A stretch of 64,000 nucleotides of DNA from Hymenobacter sp. BT559 (GTDB lineage: Bacteria; Bacteroidota; Bacteroidia; Cytophagales; Hymenobacteraceae). The translations under genes were made by a program, and so were the position numbers. This document shows, in pieces, positions 34,605-43,697 of this stretch (position 1 is the stretch's first letter; each line of letters begins with the position of its first letter). The notes below the pieces were generated by a model. The model was not told the origin of the DNA. It saw only the letters and a list, made by a program, of their open reading frames with translations, and searched no databases. The stretch lies in assembly GCF_017571525.1 (NCBI RefSeq), contig NZ_JAGETY010000001.1, positions 1 to 64,000 on the forward strand. The letters run 5' to 3'.

Positions 34605-35207
34605 GTTATCCTTGATACCTATTTAGCCGCTAAAACCTGGCAAAAATGTGTTTTGGTGGGCATTTGTTTACACGACCGCGACCGCTTCTTTGAGCGTTTC
34701 ATTTAGCAACGTTACCGGAGCTTCGTCCTGCTACCGCTTCAGGTGAAGGGGGCAGATTACGTTGAACAGTTGCTATATCAGATGTGCCGCGCTACCCTAT
34801 GAAAATTGCTACCAACCAGGGTCCCGTTTAGCTAGGCTAGCTTCGCCTACTAGCTGAAATTTTACTTTTTGAGGAAAATAAAAGGGATAAGGCACCTAAA
34901 ATCCGGGAGAGAGATGATAGCCACTCCAGGCTGATTGTCACTTAGTTGAAAGGAGGATTTTCTAGGAAACGCACTGTGCTCGTAAAATTTTCATCTTGAA
35001 AATGAGCATGTTAAAAAAAGTTCCGGCTTATCGCTAAATCTTATTTTAAAACCAGTTCCGTAGGTCCGCACGTGGCCGGTAAAGCTTAATTTCCAGCGAA
35101 GACTACAGTGCTAATTACTTATTGTCTTTTTGTTGTTTTTGCTTGCGATAAGGCTGACCACCAGCCATTAATTTTTCCAAACCCCTCTCCTATTTCCACA
35201 TTTTTAC
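34605..35207. other. 600-bp AT-rich intergenic region, no gene recognised
   Basis: Lower GC than its surroundings. No open frame with protein-like composition. It contains an isolated AAGGAGG (near 34951) without a following gene. It may hold the promoter of the subtilase gene or decayed DNA, but nothing is identifiable by eye. Confidence 0.5.
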
Positions 35208-37952
35208 ATGAAGATTACCTTTTCCACCCTCCTCCTGGGGGCTGGTCTCAGCCTCCAGGGGTTTACCTCTCTGGCTCAGGCCATCGTCGACCCTGAGCTG
35301 AAAGCGGCTTTCGTTAGCCAGCCCGTTGCGCAGGTGGTCGTCACCTTTAACGGAACCGGTGCCCCGCTGCCGTCCGAGCTGGCGTTGCTACAGCAGCTTG
35401 GCATCACGCAGGGCATCACGTTTCAGGCCCTGCCCATCGCCGGTGTACTGGCAACGGCCGACCAGGTAGCCGCCCTGGCGCAACGCCCCGAAGTACGGTC
35501 GCTGTATTACAACAAGCGCCTGACGTACTACGATTACGATGGCACTAACCTGACCGGGGTGCGCCGCCTGCGCCTCGACCCGCAAGTGACGGCCCGCAAT
35601 AACGGCTCGCCTGTATCGGGCAAAGGCATTGGGGTACTCATCAACGACAGCGGCGTTGACGGCACGCACGACGACATCAAGTACGGCTCGCACTTGGTGC
35701 AGAATGCGCTGGGCTCGACCAACCTCAACTCGGTCAATAGCATGCTGCCCGTTTCGTATGTAGAAGGCGTACCCAATACCGATACCAACTCGGGCCACGG
35801 CACCCACTGTGCGGGTATTGTGGGCGGCAACGGTTCTAAGTCGAATGGCAAGTACGAGGGCGTGGCCCCGGGCGCGTCGCTGCTGGGCTACGGCTCGGGT
35901 GCAACGTTGTTGGTGTTAGATGCCATCGGCGGCTTCGACTACGCCCTGACGCACCAGTTCCAGTATAACATCCGGGTTATCAGCAACTCGTATGGCAGCA
36001 GCGGCAAGTTTGACCCCTATGCGCCTATCAACATAGTGACCAAGCAGGTCACCGACCGTAATATGGTAGTAGTGTTTGCGGCGGGCAACTCGGGCCCCGG
36101 TGCCGACACGCACAACCCCTACGCCATTGCGCCGTGGGTGATTTCGGTGGGCGCCGGCGATAAGAACGGCCAGCTAGCCGATTTCTCTTCACGCGGGGTG
36201 AAAAATGAGCAAGGCACGTTTACGATGGACGGCCAGACCTTCGCCTACCAGAATAAGCCGGTAATTGTAGCCCCCGGCGTCGACGTGGTTTCGACCCGCG
36301 CTATTGCCCCGGTGCCGCTGCTGGGTGTCCAAACCGACCAGGCGACCCTCACGGCTACCGAACTCCCCTACTATACCGTGCTGAGCGGCACCTCGATGGC
36401 GACGCCGCACGTGGCGGGGGTGGTGGCCCTGCTGCTGGAAGCCAAGCCTTCGCTCTCGCCGCTGCAAGTGCGCCGCGTTATTGAGCAGACCGCCACCAAC
36501 ATGCCCGGCCGCGAGCCCTGGGAAGCGGGCGCCGGCTATATCAACGCCTATGCCGCCGTGGACCAGCTCCAGCGCGGCAGCAACTTTGGCTCGACCGTGA
36601 ACCTGACGCGCCAGTTCAACAGCAGCGTAAACACGGCCAGCAGCGTGCAGAACTTCACCGTCAACTACAACCCAGCTACCACGGCCAGCAACCAGTTCAC
36701 GTTTAATGTGGCCTCCGGCGTCAACAGCATCGAAGCCAAGATTACGGCTGGCGGGGTAATGGGCCAGACAGGCAACATCGTCAACCTGATTTTGCTCGAG
36801 CCCAATGGTACGCAGCACCGCTCGGGCATTCCCGTGGAGTTTGCCCTCTCGCAGGACCGCAGCGTAGATGTAGCAGCCCCAACCCCGGGCACTTGGACGC
36901 TGCAGGTAGCCGGCCTGGACGGCGCCGCCCTGCCCGATACCATTAAAGGCAAAATCACGCAGCTGACCTCGACCGGCACCAGCGGCATGGCCGATATTGT
37001 GGGCAACCCCGCCGAAACATCCATTATTGCAGCAGTAAACAGCCGCCTGGTTGATGGCCTGAGCACGGGCTACAAGCCTAATGACCCCCTGACCCGCATT
37101 CAGCTGGCCGACTACCTGACGATGGGCCTGGCCGTGCGGCAGTACTACCCCACCACCGGGGCCATGACCTACTCCGATGTCACGGGCAATAACATCCTGC
37201 TGGCCGAAGCCGTGTCGGCGCAAGGCGCGGCCCTGCGCGACCGCTACTACCAGTACAATGGCGTCATGCTGCCGACTGCTCCAGGCATTTTCTCGCCCAC
37301 CGCGACTGTCAACCGGGCTTCGCTGGCCTACTCGCTGGTGCAGGCCTTGGGCTTCCAGCCCAATGCGCTGGCTCGTAGTGGCAAGCCCGTTACGGTGAAA
37401 GTGAACGGCCAGGTTATTACGCTCGATGATAACAGCAAAATACCGGCCGGCCTCGAAGGCTACGTAAGCATCGCCCTGGAGCTCAACCTTATCAATGCCT
37501 ACTACACCGTTATGCAGGGCCCGTATGACTTGCAGCCCACTCTGCACGCCAGCTTCAAGCCGGCCCAAACCGTGAGCCGCGGCGACTATGCCGTCATCAT
37601 TACCCGCACGTTTGCGCCGTTCAACGCCCTGACGCAGCCGACCAGTGCGTCGGCCAGGACTTCATCTACGCTCACCACGGCCAATGCGGCCGCCCCGAGC
37701 ACCGAAACAACGGCCTACCCCAACCCCTTCACCGGTAGCACTACCCTGAGCTACTATCTAACCCAGGATAGCCCGGTGAGCGTGGAAATCTACAACACCC
37801 TGGGCACTAAAGTGCGCACCCTGCTGGTAGGCAACGAAACCGCTGGCAGCCATCAGCTTCGGTTCGACGCGGGTATACTGGCACAGGGAACCTACCTATT
37901 CCAGGTTAAAACCGGCGAAACCACAACCACTAAGCGCCTAGTACTGCAATAA
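35208..37952 (+). CDS. Secreted S8 subtilase with SLH-like repeats and T9SS sorting domain
   Basis: 914 residues. Signal peptide (~1-24), an inhibitor-I9-like prodomain (~25-105), then a subtilisin domain with Asp147 (INDSGVDGTH), His197 (SGHGTHCAG), oxyanion Asn (AAGNSG) and Ser396 (SGTSMATPHVAG). Residues ~465-590 form a beta-sandwich (P-domain/PPC-like). Residues ~600-810 hold three S-layer-homology-like units (IQLADYLTMGLA, VNRASLAYSLVQALGF, FKPAQTVSRGDYAVII). The last ~75 residues (AYPNPFTGSTTLSYYL ... EIYNTLGTKVRTL ... GTYLFQVKTGETTTTKRLVLQ) are a T9SS type-A domain. An active, cell-surface or secreted protease is predicted. Confidence 0.88.
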   Translation: MKITFSTLLLGAGLSLQGFTSLAQAIVDPELKAAFVSQPVAQVVVTFNGTGAPLPSELALLQQLGITQGITFQALPIAGVLATADQVAALAQRPEVRSLYYNKRLTYYDYDGTNLTGVRRLRLDPQVTARNNGSPVSGKGIGVLINDSGVDGTHDDIKYGSHLVQNALGSTNLNSVNSMLPVSYVEGVPNTDTNSGHGTHCAGIVGGNGSKSNGKYEGVAPGASLLGYGSGATLLVLDAIGGFDYALTHQFQYNIRVISNSYGSSGKFDPYAPINIVTKQVTDRNMVVVFAAGNSGPGADTHNPYAIAPWVISVGAGDKNGQLADFSSRGVKNEQGTFTMDGQTFAYQNKPVIVAPGVDVVSTRAIAPVPLLGVQTDQATLTATELPYYTVLSGTSMATPHVAGVVALLLEAKPSLSPLQVRRVIEQTATNMPGREPWEAGAGYINAYAAVDQLQRGSNFGSTVNLTRQFNSSVNTASSVQNFTVNYNPATTASNQFTFNVASGVNSIEAKITAGGVMGQTGNIVNLILLEPNGTQHRSGIPVEFALSQDRSVDVAAPTPGTWTLQVAGLDGAALPDTIKGKITQLTSTGTSGMADIVGNPAETSIIAAVNSRLVDGLSTGYKPNDPLTRIQLADYLTMGLAVRQYYPTTGAMTYSDVTGNNILLAEAVSAQGAALRDRYYQYNGVMLPTAPGIFSPTATVNRASLAYSLVQALGFQPNALARSGKPVTVKVNGQVITLDDNSKIPAGLEGYVSIALELNLINAYYTVMQGPYDLQPTLHASFKPAQTVSRGDYAVIITRTFAPFNALTQPTSASARTSSTLTTANAAAPSTETTAYPNPFTGSTTLSYYLTQDSPVSVEIYNTLGTKVRTLLVGNETAGSHQLRFDAGILAQGTYLFQVKTGETTTTKRLVLQ

Positions 37953-37960
37953 GCCGCTCG

Positions 37961-38030
37961 GCGCCTGCACGTGCAAACAAAAAAGACCTGTTCGGCCGAA
38001 CAGGTCTTTTTTGTTTGCACGTGCAGGCGC
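37961..38030. terminator. 70-bp perfect palindrome after the subtilase gene
   Basis: Bases 37961-37995 and 37996-38030 are exact reverse complements with no mismatch and no spacer. The arm contains an A6/T6 run on each side of GACCTGTTCGG/CCGAACAGGTC. It starts 9 bp after the stop codon, so it acts as a terminator, but it is unusually long. Confidence 0.85.
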
Positions 38031-38079
38031 TCCATCCGGCGGCCGTTAAACCTCCATAGCTTGCCCTTGTCCAACCGCT

Positions 38080-39678
38080 ATGAACACGCAGCAGCTTCAG
38101 CATTTGTATTGGCGGGCCGGCTTTGGGCCGCGCCCCCAGGATGTGGCCGCCGGCCTCAGCCCCGCCAAGGCGCTGCGGCAGTTGCTGCACGAGGCCCGCG
38201 CCTACGAGCCTATTCCGAGCGCCACGCTAGCCGGCTTTCAGGACCCGCTAGGGGCCGTGATGGCGGTGCCGCCTGGCGTCCCTGCCCCGGCTACTATGGG
38301 GGCGGCCGGCCCGGCGGCCGCGCCACCCGCCCCAGCCAGCTCGGCCCAGCCGGGCACGGCTAGCCCGGCCCTACCGCTAGCACCGGTCGATGAGCTGCGG
38401 CCACGCTCGGCGCTGGCGCTGCGCCGGGCGGGCCTGCCCCAGCTGCGCCGCGCCGACCTCACGCCCGAGCAGCGCAAGCTGCAAAACGAGAGCATCCGCG
38501 ATGCTTTTATCAGCATGAGCACGGCCTGGATGGACCGGATGGCCACCTCGCCTGGGCAGCTGCGTGAGAAAGTGGCCTTGTTCTGGCACGGACACTTTGC
38601 CTGCCGCACGCGCCGCCCCGACGACTCGCTGGCCCTGCTCAACACCATCCGGGAGAAGGCGCTGGGCAAGTTCCCAGACCTGCTGCTGGCCGTGAGCCAG
38701 GAGCCGGCCATGCTGCAATTTCTTAATAATCAGCAAAATCGCAAGGAGCATCCCAACGAGAATTTTGCCCGCGAGGTGATGGAGCTCTTCACGCTGGGCC
38801 GGGGAAACTATACGGAGAATGACGTAAAGGAAGCCGCCCGCGCCTTCACCGGCTGGGGCTTCGACGGGCAGAGCCGGTTTGTGTTTCGGGAGCGGCAGCA
38901 CGACGCGGACCCGAAAACGCTGCTGGGCCAAACCGGCAACTGGGGCGGCGAAGACGCGCTGCGCATTATCATGCAGCAGCCGGCGGCGGCTACTTTTCTG
39001 GTCACGAAAATGTACCGCTACTTCGTGAACGACGTGCCCGACCCGGCGCATATCGCGCCGCTAGCCGGGGCGTTTCGCAAAAGCGGCTACGACGTGAGCG
39101 ACCTGCTGGAGCGGATGTTTTCGGCCGACTGGTTTTACGCGCCCGCCAATACGGGCAGCCTCATCAAGTCGCCGGTGGCGCTGGTGGCCGGCCTGCGCCG
39201 CACCCTCAACCTAAAAGTAGACAACGACAAGCAGCTGCTCGGCTACCAGAAAGCGCTGGGCCAGACGCTGTTTATGCCGCCCAACGTGGCTGGCTGGCCC
39301 GGCGGCCGCGCCTGGATAGACTCGTCGTCGCTGCTGCTGCGCTTGCAGCTGCCGAGCATCCTGTTCAAGAATGCCGAATTTGCGGTGCGCCTCAAGGACG
39401 ACGAAAACGACATCACGCCCCAAACCACCGGCAAGGAGCGGCTGGTGAAGAACGCCGAAACCACCCACCTGCCGCTAGCCCCCATTCAGCTGCTGCTGGG
39501 CGCGGTGCCGCCTGAGCAACAGCCGCAGCGGCTGGCCAGCTTTCTGCTACAAGCCCCGTTGCGCCCCGAAAACCTGGCCCTGGTGCAGCTAGCCGCGGCC
39601 AAGGCCGCTACGCCCGAAGAGCGCCTGCGCAACACGCTGGTGAGCTTGCTGAGCCTGCCCGAGTATCAGCTGGCGTAA
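38080..39678 (+). CDS. DUF1800 domain-containing protein
   Basis: 532 residues. Signature segments for the family: an LYWRAGFGPRPQDV-type start, VALFWHGHFACR, HPNENFAREVMELFTLGRGNYTENDVKEAARAFTGWGF and FMPPNVAGWPGGRAWIDSS. A Pro/Ala-rich insert lies at ~65-105. No signal peptide is obvious. The function of the family is not established; it is regularly encoded beside a DUF1501 protein, as here (98 bp apart). Confidence 0.9.
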   Translation: MNTQQLQHLYWRAGFGPRPQDVAAGLSPAKALRQLLHEARAYEPIPSATLAGFQDPLGAVMAVPPGVPAPATMGAAGPAAAPPAPASSAQPGTASPALPLAPVDELRPRSALALRRAGLPQLRRADLTPEQRKLQNESIRDAFISMSTAWMDRMATSPGQLREKVALFWHGHFACRTRRPDDSLALLNTIREKALGKFPDLLLAVSQEPAMLQFLNNQQNRKEHPNENFAREVMELFTLGRGNYTENDVKEAARAFTGWGFDGQSRFVFRERQHDADPKTLLGQTGNWGGEDALRIIMQQPAAATFLVTKMYRYFVNDVPDPAHIAPLAGAFRKSGYDVSDLLERMFSADWFYAPANTGSLIKSPVALVAGLRRTLNLKVDNDKQLLGYQKALGQTLFMPPNVAGWPGGRAWIDSSSLLLRLQLPSILFKNAEFAVRLKDDENDITPQTTGKERLVKNAETTHLPLAPIQLLLGAVPPEQQPQRLASFLLQAPLRPENLALVQLAAAKAATPEERLRNTLVSLLSLPEYQLA

Positions 39679-39775
39679 TTCAAGTTTCAGCCTGCGCTGC
39701 CCTTTCCCTGCCACTGCCGCGCTATGCCCGCAATGGCAGAAAATTACCTAATTAGCACTTAACTATCAGTTTATT

Positions 39776-41002
39776 ATGCAACGCCGCCAGTTTCTGCAAG
39801 CTTCTGCCCTCGCCAGCACCCTGCTGCTGGTGCCCAAGTTTTTGCACGCCCTCGACCGGCCCGAAACGGCGCTGGCGGCCCGGCTGCGCGATGCCCCCGG
39901 CGGCGCGGCACGGCGCCTGATTGTGGTGCAGCTGGGCGGCGGCAATGATGGCCTGAATACCCTCGTGCCGTATCGCAACGACTTGTATTACAAGGCCCGG
40001 CCCACGCTGGCACTCAAGGAGGCCGATGGCCTGCTGCCCCTCGGCGACGAGCTAGCCCTGCACCCGAGCATGAAGGGATTGAAAGGGCTGTTTGACCAGG
40101 GGCAGGTGGCTATTTGCAACGCCGTGGGCTACCCGAATCCTGACCGCTCGCACTTCCGCTCGATGGATATCTGGCAGACGGGCTCGGGCTCGGAGCAGCT
40201 GCTGAGCACCGGCTGGCTGGGCCGCTACCTCGACAGCACCTGCGCCGGCGGGGCCCCCGCCTACCAGGCCCTTGAGCTCGACGACACGCTGAGCCTGGCC
40301 CTGAAGGGCGCCACCCGCAATGGCTTGGCCCTCAAGAACCCTGGCAAGTTTCACCAGCTCACCCAGAGCCGCTACCTAAGCGCGCTGAGCCAGGAAAAAG
40401 CCGCCGCGCCGGCCGGCTCGGAGCTCGACTACCTGTATAAGACCCTAGCCGAAACGGCCTCGTCGGCCGACTATCTCTACGACAAGTCGAAGATTCACAC
40501 CAGCACGGCCACCTACCCCAATACCGACTTTGGCAAGAGCCTAAAAACCACCGCCGAGCTGATTGGCTCGGGCGTAGAGTCGCGGGTGTACTACCTGGCG
40601 CTCAGTGGCTTCGACACCCACGTGCGGCAGCACGAGCAGCAGAGCCGCCTGCTGGGCGAGCTCTCGGACGGGCTAGCCGCACTGGCCGCCGACCTGCAAA
40701 AGAGCAACGAGTGGAACAACACCTTGGTAATGGTATTCAGCGAGTTTGGCCGCCGCGTGACCCAGAATGCCAGCAATGGCACCGACCATGGCACCGCCAA
40801 CAACGTGTTTTTGCTAAGCGGTGCGCTGCGCAAGCTGGGCCTGCTTAACCAGCCCGCCAGCCTCCAGGACCTTGACCAGGGCGACCTGCGCTACCAGCTC
40901 GACTTTCGCAGCCTGTATGCCAGCATCCTCACCGACTGGCTAGGGGCCGATGACAAGCTGGTGCTCGGGCCAGGGATAGAAAAACTGGCGGGGCTGGTGT
41001 AG
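39776..41002 (+). CDS. DUF1501 domain-containing (sulfatase-like fold) protein
   Basis: 408 residues. Tat-type start MQRRQFLQASALASTLLL. Family motifs: LIVVQLGGGNDGLNTLVPY, SHFRSMDIWQTGS, GFDTHVRQHEQQSRLL, VFSEFGRRVTQNASNGTDHGTANNVF. It is thought to have an alkaline-phosphatase/sulfatase superfamily fold with unknown substrate and to act outside the cytoplasm. It partners the DUF1800 gene immediately upstream. Its stop codon (TAG, 41000-41002) touches the long palindrome that follows. Confidence 0.9.
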   Translation: MQRRQFLQASALASTLLLVPKFLHALDRPETALAARLRDAPGGAARRLIVVQLGGGNDGLNTLVPYRNDLYYKARPTLALKEADGLLPLGDELALHPSMKGLKGLFDQGQVAICNAVGYPNPDRSHFRSMDIWQTGSGSEQLLSTGWLGRYLDSTCAGGAPAYQALELDDTLSLALKGATRNGLALKNPGKFHQLTQSRYLSALSQEKAAAPAGSELDYLYKTLAETASSADYLYDKSKIHTSTATYPNTDFGKSLKTTAELIGSGVESRVYYLALSGFDTHVRQHEQQSRLLGELSDGLAALAADLQKSNEWNNTLVMVFSEFGRRVTQNASNGTDHGTANNVFLLSGALRKLGLLNQPASLQDLDQGDLRYQLDFRSLYASILTDWLGADDKLVLGPGIEKLAGLV

Positions 41003-41088
41003 CAATGGGTGAATGAGCGAAGGGGTGAATGAGTGAATGACTTTGCACGACATTCACTCATTCACCCCTTCGCTCATTCACCCATTGC
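41002..41088. terminator. 38-bp perfect palindromic terminator between convergent genes
   Basis: Arms 41002-41039 and 41051-41088 are exact complements around an 11-nt loop. The arm is built of near-repeats such as GGGTGAATGAGCGAA / GGGGTGAATGAGTGAA. It is clearly related to the palindrome at 18944-19028. It terminates the DUF1501 gene and the opposing outer-membrane protein gene. Confidence 0.85.
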
Positions 41089-41089
41089 C

Positions 41090-41920
41090 TTAAATCGGCA
41101 CGTTGAAGCCGAAGCCGTAAATCAGCTGCGCTGAGCCGAAGTGGTGCGTAACGCGCCCCAGGCGGTCGGCGCCGATGTAGCTATTGGTGTAGCGCGCATA
41201 GGCGCCCTGAAAATCAGTATTCAGGAAGAAGTAGCGGTAGAGTTCCAGGCGCAGGCCAGCGCTAGCCCCGGCTACCCAGCCTTCGTAGTGAAACGGCCCT
41301 TCGGCGTGGCTGGTGAAGATGCTAGAGATGGTGTAGGAAATCATGGGCCCACCGCCCACCTTGCCGATAGCGCTTAGCACCACGTGCCGACCGGCCGCAA
41401 GGCTGTGGCGCTTCACTAGGTTCACCATCAAGTAGTTGTTGCCGTTGGTGTGCTGCAAGTGCACGAAGTCGGGCGTTACGAGCGTGTCGCGGTCGAAGCG
41501 GAAGCCCCGGATTTCGCCCGATACGCGCATGGTCTGGTAGTCATCGACCACGTACTTGAGGTGGTTCCAGCTTACCTCGATGCCTAGGTCGTGCTTGTCG
41601 TGAAACATGTAGCCCACTGTGAGGTCGTACTGCGGCACGGTGAGGTTGCTGAGCTTCCAGAAGTCGCTCATGCTAGGGTGGTCGTGGGCTACGGCGTTGT
41701 GAAACGTAAAGTCGTAATCGTCCGACTTATCATTTCGAAAGCGAATATCCGACTTGGTGTACCAGTCGCGGTTGTAGCTCCAGTTGAGGTAGATGCTGCC
41801 GTGGTCGTGGGCCTTGGGCGAAAAGCTGCTCAGGATAGCATTGGGCACGGGCGGCGCCGTTTGGGCCTGCCCCACGCTGGCCAGGCCCAGCAGGCCAGTC
41901 AGCAGTACATAGTTTTTCAT
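41090..41920 (-). CDS. Outer-membrane beta-barrel-like protein, unknown function
   Basis: 276 residues. Signal peptide MKNYVLLTGLLGLASVGQAQ. The rest has alternating polar/hydrophobic strands (IYLNWSYNRDWYTKSDIRF, YDLTVGYMFHDKHDLGIEVSWNHLKYVVDDY, HHFGSAQLIYGFGFNVPI) with the C-terminal strand expected for a barrel. No named family. ATG 41920 gives the signal peptide (an in-frame start at 41953 does not). A TAACTTTG element lies at 41962-41969. Confidence 0.7.
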   Translation of the reverse strand: MKNYVLLTGLLGLASVGQAQTAPPVPNAILSSFSPKAHDHGSIYLNWSYNRDWYTKSDIRFRNDKSDDYDFTFHNAVAHDHPSMSDFWKLSNLTVPQYDLTVGYMFHDKHDLGIEVSWNHLKYVVDDYQTMRVSGEIRGFRFDRDTLVTPDFVHLQHTNGNNYLMVNLVKRHSLAAGRHVVLSAIGKVGGGPMISYTISSIFTSHAEGPFHYEGWVAGASAGLRLELYRYFFLNTDFQGAYARYTNSYIGADRLGRVTHHFGSAQLIYGFGFNVPI

Positions 41921-41961
41921 TATAGCGGATAGAAACCCCTGCCGGATGCGCAAGGCCGGTA

Positions 41962-41969
41962 CAAAGTTA
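41962..41969 (-). promoter_or_regulatory. -7 element of the outer-membrane protein gene
   Basis: TAACTTTG on the minus strand, 41 bp upstream of the ATG at 41920. Confidence 0.55.
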
Positions 41970-42151
41970 CTGCCGAGGTTCTTTCCTGCCGAGGTAATCA
42001 GGGAGCGCCAACCTGGAGAGCAGATGTAGCATCGCCTAGCAGGCTAACCACTTGCCGGGTAAGCGCACTGCCAAGCGAGCTTTAGCAGCAGCCACAACCG
42101 AGCCTACAAGGCATAGGAGTGCGGAAGCTTCCCATTTTCATTTTACATTCA

Positions 42152-42159
42152 TAGCTTTG
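42152..42159 (+). promoter_or_regulatory. -7 element of the PEGA-like lipoprotein gene
   Basis: TAGCTTTG, 62 bp upstream of the ATG at 42222. The rest of 41970-42151 has no gene that I can see. Confidence 0.5.
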
Positions 42160-42221
42160 CCCAGTCGCCTCAGCTCCTCTTGGCTGGGGTATTTCTATTT
42201 TCTTTTTTACACCCTTTCTGC

Positions 42222-42731
42222 ATGAAAGTAACTTTACCAACCCTTTTGCTTGCCAGCACGGCGCTGCTGAGCTCCTGCGCCTCTATCGTGAGCCATTCTA
42301 CCTGGCCGGTAGCCTTAAGCAGCGCGCCCGCCGGTGCCAGCGTTTCGGTTGTGGACCGCGGCGGCCGAGAAGTGTATGCGGGCACTACGCCCGCAGCAGT
42401 GCAATTGAAATCTGGCGCTGGCTTCTTCCAGCGGGCCAAATACACTATCAAGTTTACCAAAGCGGGCTTTGCTACTCAAACCATTCCGCTCGAAGCCAAT
42501 GTAAATGGCTGGTATTTTGGCAACCTCTTCTTTGGCGGCTGGATTGGCATGCTCATCGTAGACCCCGCCACTGGCGCCATGTACCGCATTCCGCAGAAAG
42601 ACGTGCAGGTGGCACTAGCCCAAACCACGGCCTTTGACCTGAACCCCACCGCCCCCACTGGCCTGCGTATTGTCTCGCTCGATGAGGTGCCCGCCACTGT
42701 GCGTACCCTGATGGTGAAAGTGCAGCCTTAA
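42222..42731 (+). CDS. PEGA-like domain lipoprotein
   Basis: 169 residues with lipobox LLSSC (Cys19; MKVTLPTLLLASTALLSSC). The core has the PEGA-type pattern: SSAPAGASVSVVDRGGREVYAGTTPAAVQLKSG followed by AKYTIKFTKAGFATQTIPLEANVNGWYFGN. Such proteins are common in Bacteroidota and include GLPGLI/PEGA surface lipoproteins of unknown role. A hydrophobic GNLFFGGWIGMLIVDPATGAMY segment follows, as in many YqgB/'PEGA' Pseudomonas-type lipoproteins. Monocistronic, ended by a 21-bp hairpin. Confidence 0.7.
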   Translation: MKVTLPTLLLASTALLSSCASIVSHSTWPVALSSAPAGASVSVVDRGGREVYAGTTPAAVQLKSGAGFFQRAKYTIKFTKAGFATQTIPLEANVNGWYFGNLFFGGWIGMLIVDPATGAMYRIPQKDVQVALAQTTAFDLNPTAPTGLRIVSLDEVPATVRTLMVKVQP

Positions 42732-42750
42732 GCTGCCAGCAGGCAAGGTA

Positions 42751-42802
42751 TTGCGCACTAAAAAAGCGCTGGCTCCCGGGTCAGCGCTTTTTTAGTGCGC
42801 AA
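42751..42802. terminator. 21-bp perfect hairpin between convergent genes
   Basis: Arms 42751-42771 and 42782-42802 are exact complements around a 10-nt loop (gctcccgggt). A6/T6 runs lie within the arms. The right arm includes the end of the minus-strand hydrolase gene. Confidence 0.85.
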
Positions 42803-43553
42803 GGGCTGCTTCGGCCAGCGCCAGCACGGCCCGGCGCGTCGCCTCGGGCTGCTCCAGATACGCCTGGTGGCCACTGCCTTCCAGAAAAAGCGCGGCCCCG
42901 GTGGGGGCTAGCGCGGCCTGGGCTACCGAGTCGGCCAGGGGCACGGCCACGTCGTGCTTGCCGGCCACCAGCAGCACCGGAAACTCGGCTTCGCGCAGCA
43001 CGGCGGTGCGGTCGGGGCGGGCGGCCATGCCGCGCAGCGCGCCGGCAATGGTGGCTTCGGGCGTGGCCTTGCCAATGTCTTCTAGCAGGCTTAGCGCTTC
43101 GGGCAGGCGGTCGCGGTTGGCTGGGGCAAACAGTGGCCGCACGAAGCTGTCCATAAACTTTTCGAGGCCGTGGCGCTCCACAAAGCCGATGTTCTTCTCA
43201 CGGTTCTGGCGCTTTTCGTCGGTGTCGGCGTAGGCAGTAGAATTAATGAGGGCTAGCCCGGCCACGCGGTCGGGGTATCGCTCGGCCAGGGCCAGGGCCA
43301 CGTAGCCACCCATGCTGTGGCCTACTACCAGCACCGGGCCGGGGCAGCCCTTCTGGTCGAGGTAGCTCACCACGTAGCGCGCCTGGGCTTCCATGCTAAA
43401 GTCGGGCACTGGAGCGCGGTTGGTGCCGTGGCCCAGCAAATTGGGCGTGAGCAGGCGGTAGCCGGCCGGAAAGGGCCTAGTAAAGTCGGTCCAGACCTCG
43501 CGGCTTTCGGCAAAGCCGTGGAGGAAGAGAATGGTGGGCAGAAGGCTAGCCAT
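42792..43553 (-). CDS. Alpha/beta hydrolase
   Basis: 253 residues, single domain. ILFLHGFAESREVW gives the oxyanion-hole HG; VVGHSMGGYVAL the nucleophile Ser elbow (GHSMGG); VLLVAGKHDVAVPL the acid Asp; and GSGHQAYLEQPE the catalytic His. No signal peptide. Substrate unknown; resembles BioH/RutD/PcaD-type esterases. ATG 43553 is selected; a TACTTTTG element at 43579-43586 lies 25 bp upstream. Confidence 0.88.
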   Translation of the reverse strand: MASLLPTILFLHGFAESREVWTDFTRPFPAGYRLLTPNLLGHGTNRAPVPDFSMEAQARYVVSYLDQKGCPGPVLVVGHSMGGYVALALAERYPDRVAGLALINSTAYADTDEKRQNREKNIGFVERHGLEKFMDSFVRPLFAPANRDRLPEALSLLEDIGKATPEATIAGALRGMAARPDRTAVLREAEFPVLLVAGKHDVAVPLADSVAQAALAPTGAALFLEGSGHQAYLEQPEATRRAVLALAEAALAH

Positions 43554-43578
43554 AAAGATGTGAAGCAACAAGCAGGGG

Positions 43579-43586
43579 CAAAAGTA
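43579..43586 (-). promoter_or_regulatory. -7 element of the alpha/beta hydrolase gene
   Basis: TACTTTTG on the minus strand, exact TAnnTTTG. Confidence 0.5.
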
Positions 43587-43697
43587 GATGCCGCCCCCGC
43601 TAGGTGCCGCCGGGCCGCAACCTTCGCCACCGATTCGCAGTTGGGGAAGTGGCTTGTTTAAAGCTTATTTCGCCTCGTCATTTTCTTACTCCTTCCT

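Noticed and set aside
34605..35207. Possible decayed mobile element in the AT-rich gap
   Set aside because: No transposase fragments or terminal repeats could be seen.
36189..37568. 459-residue minus-strand open frame
   Set aside because: Antisense shadow of the subtilase gene; no domain features.
18944..41088. Long repeats as possible CRISPR arrays or IS ends
   Set aside because: They are single hairpins with no regularly spaced direct repeats, no cas genes and no transposase.
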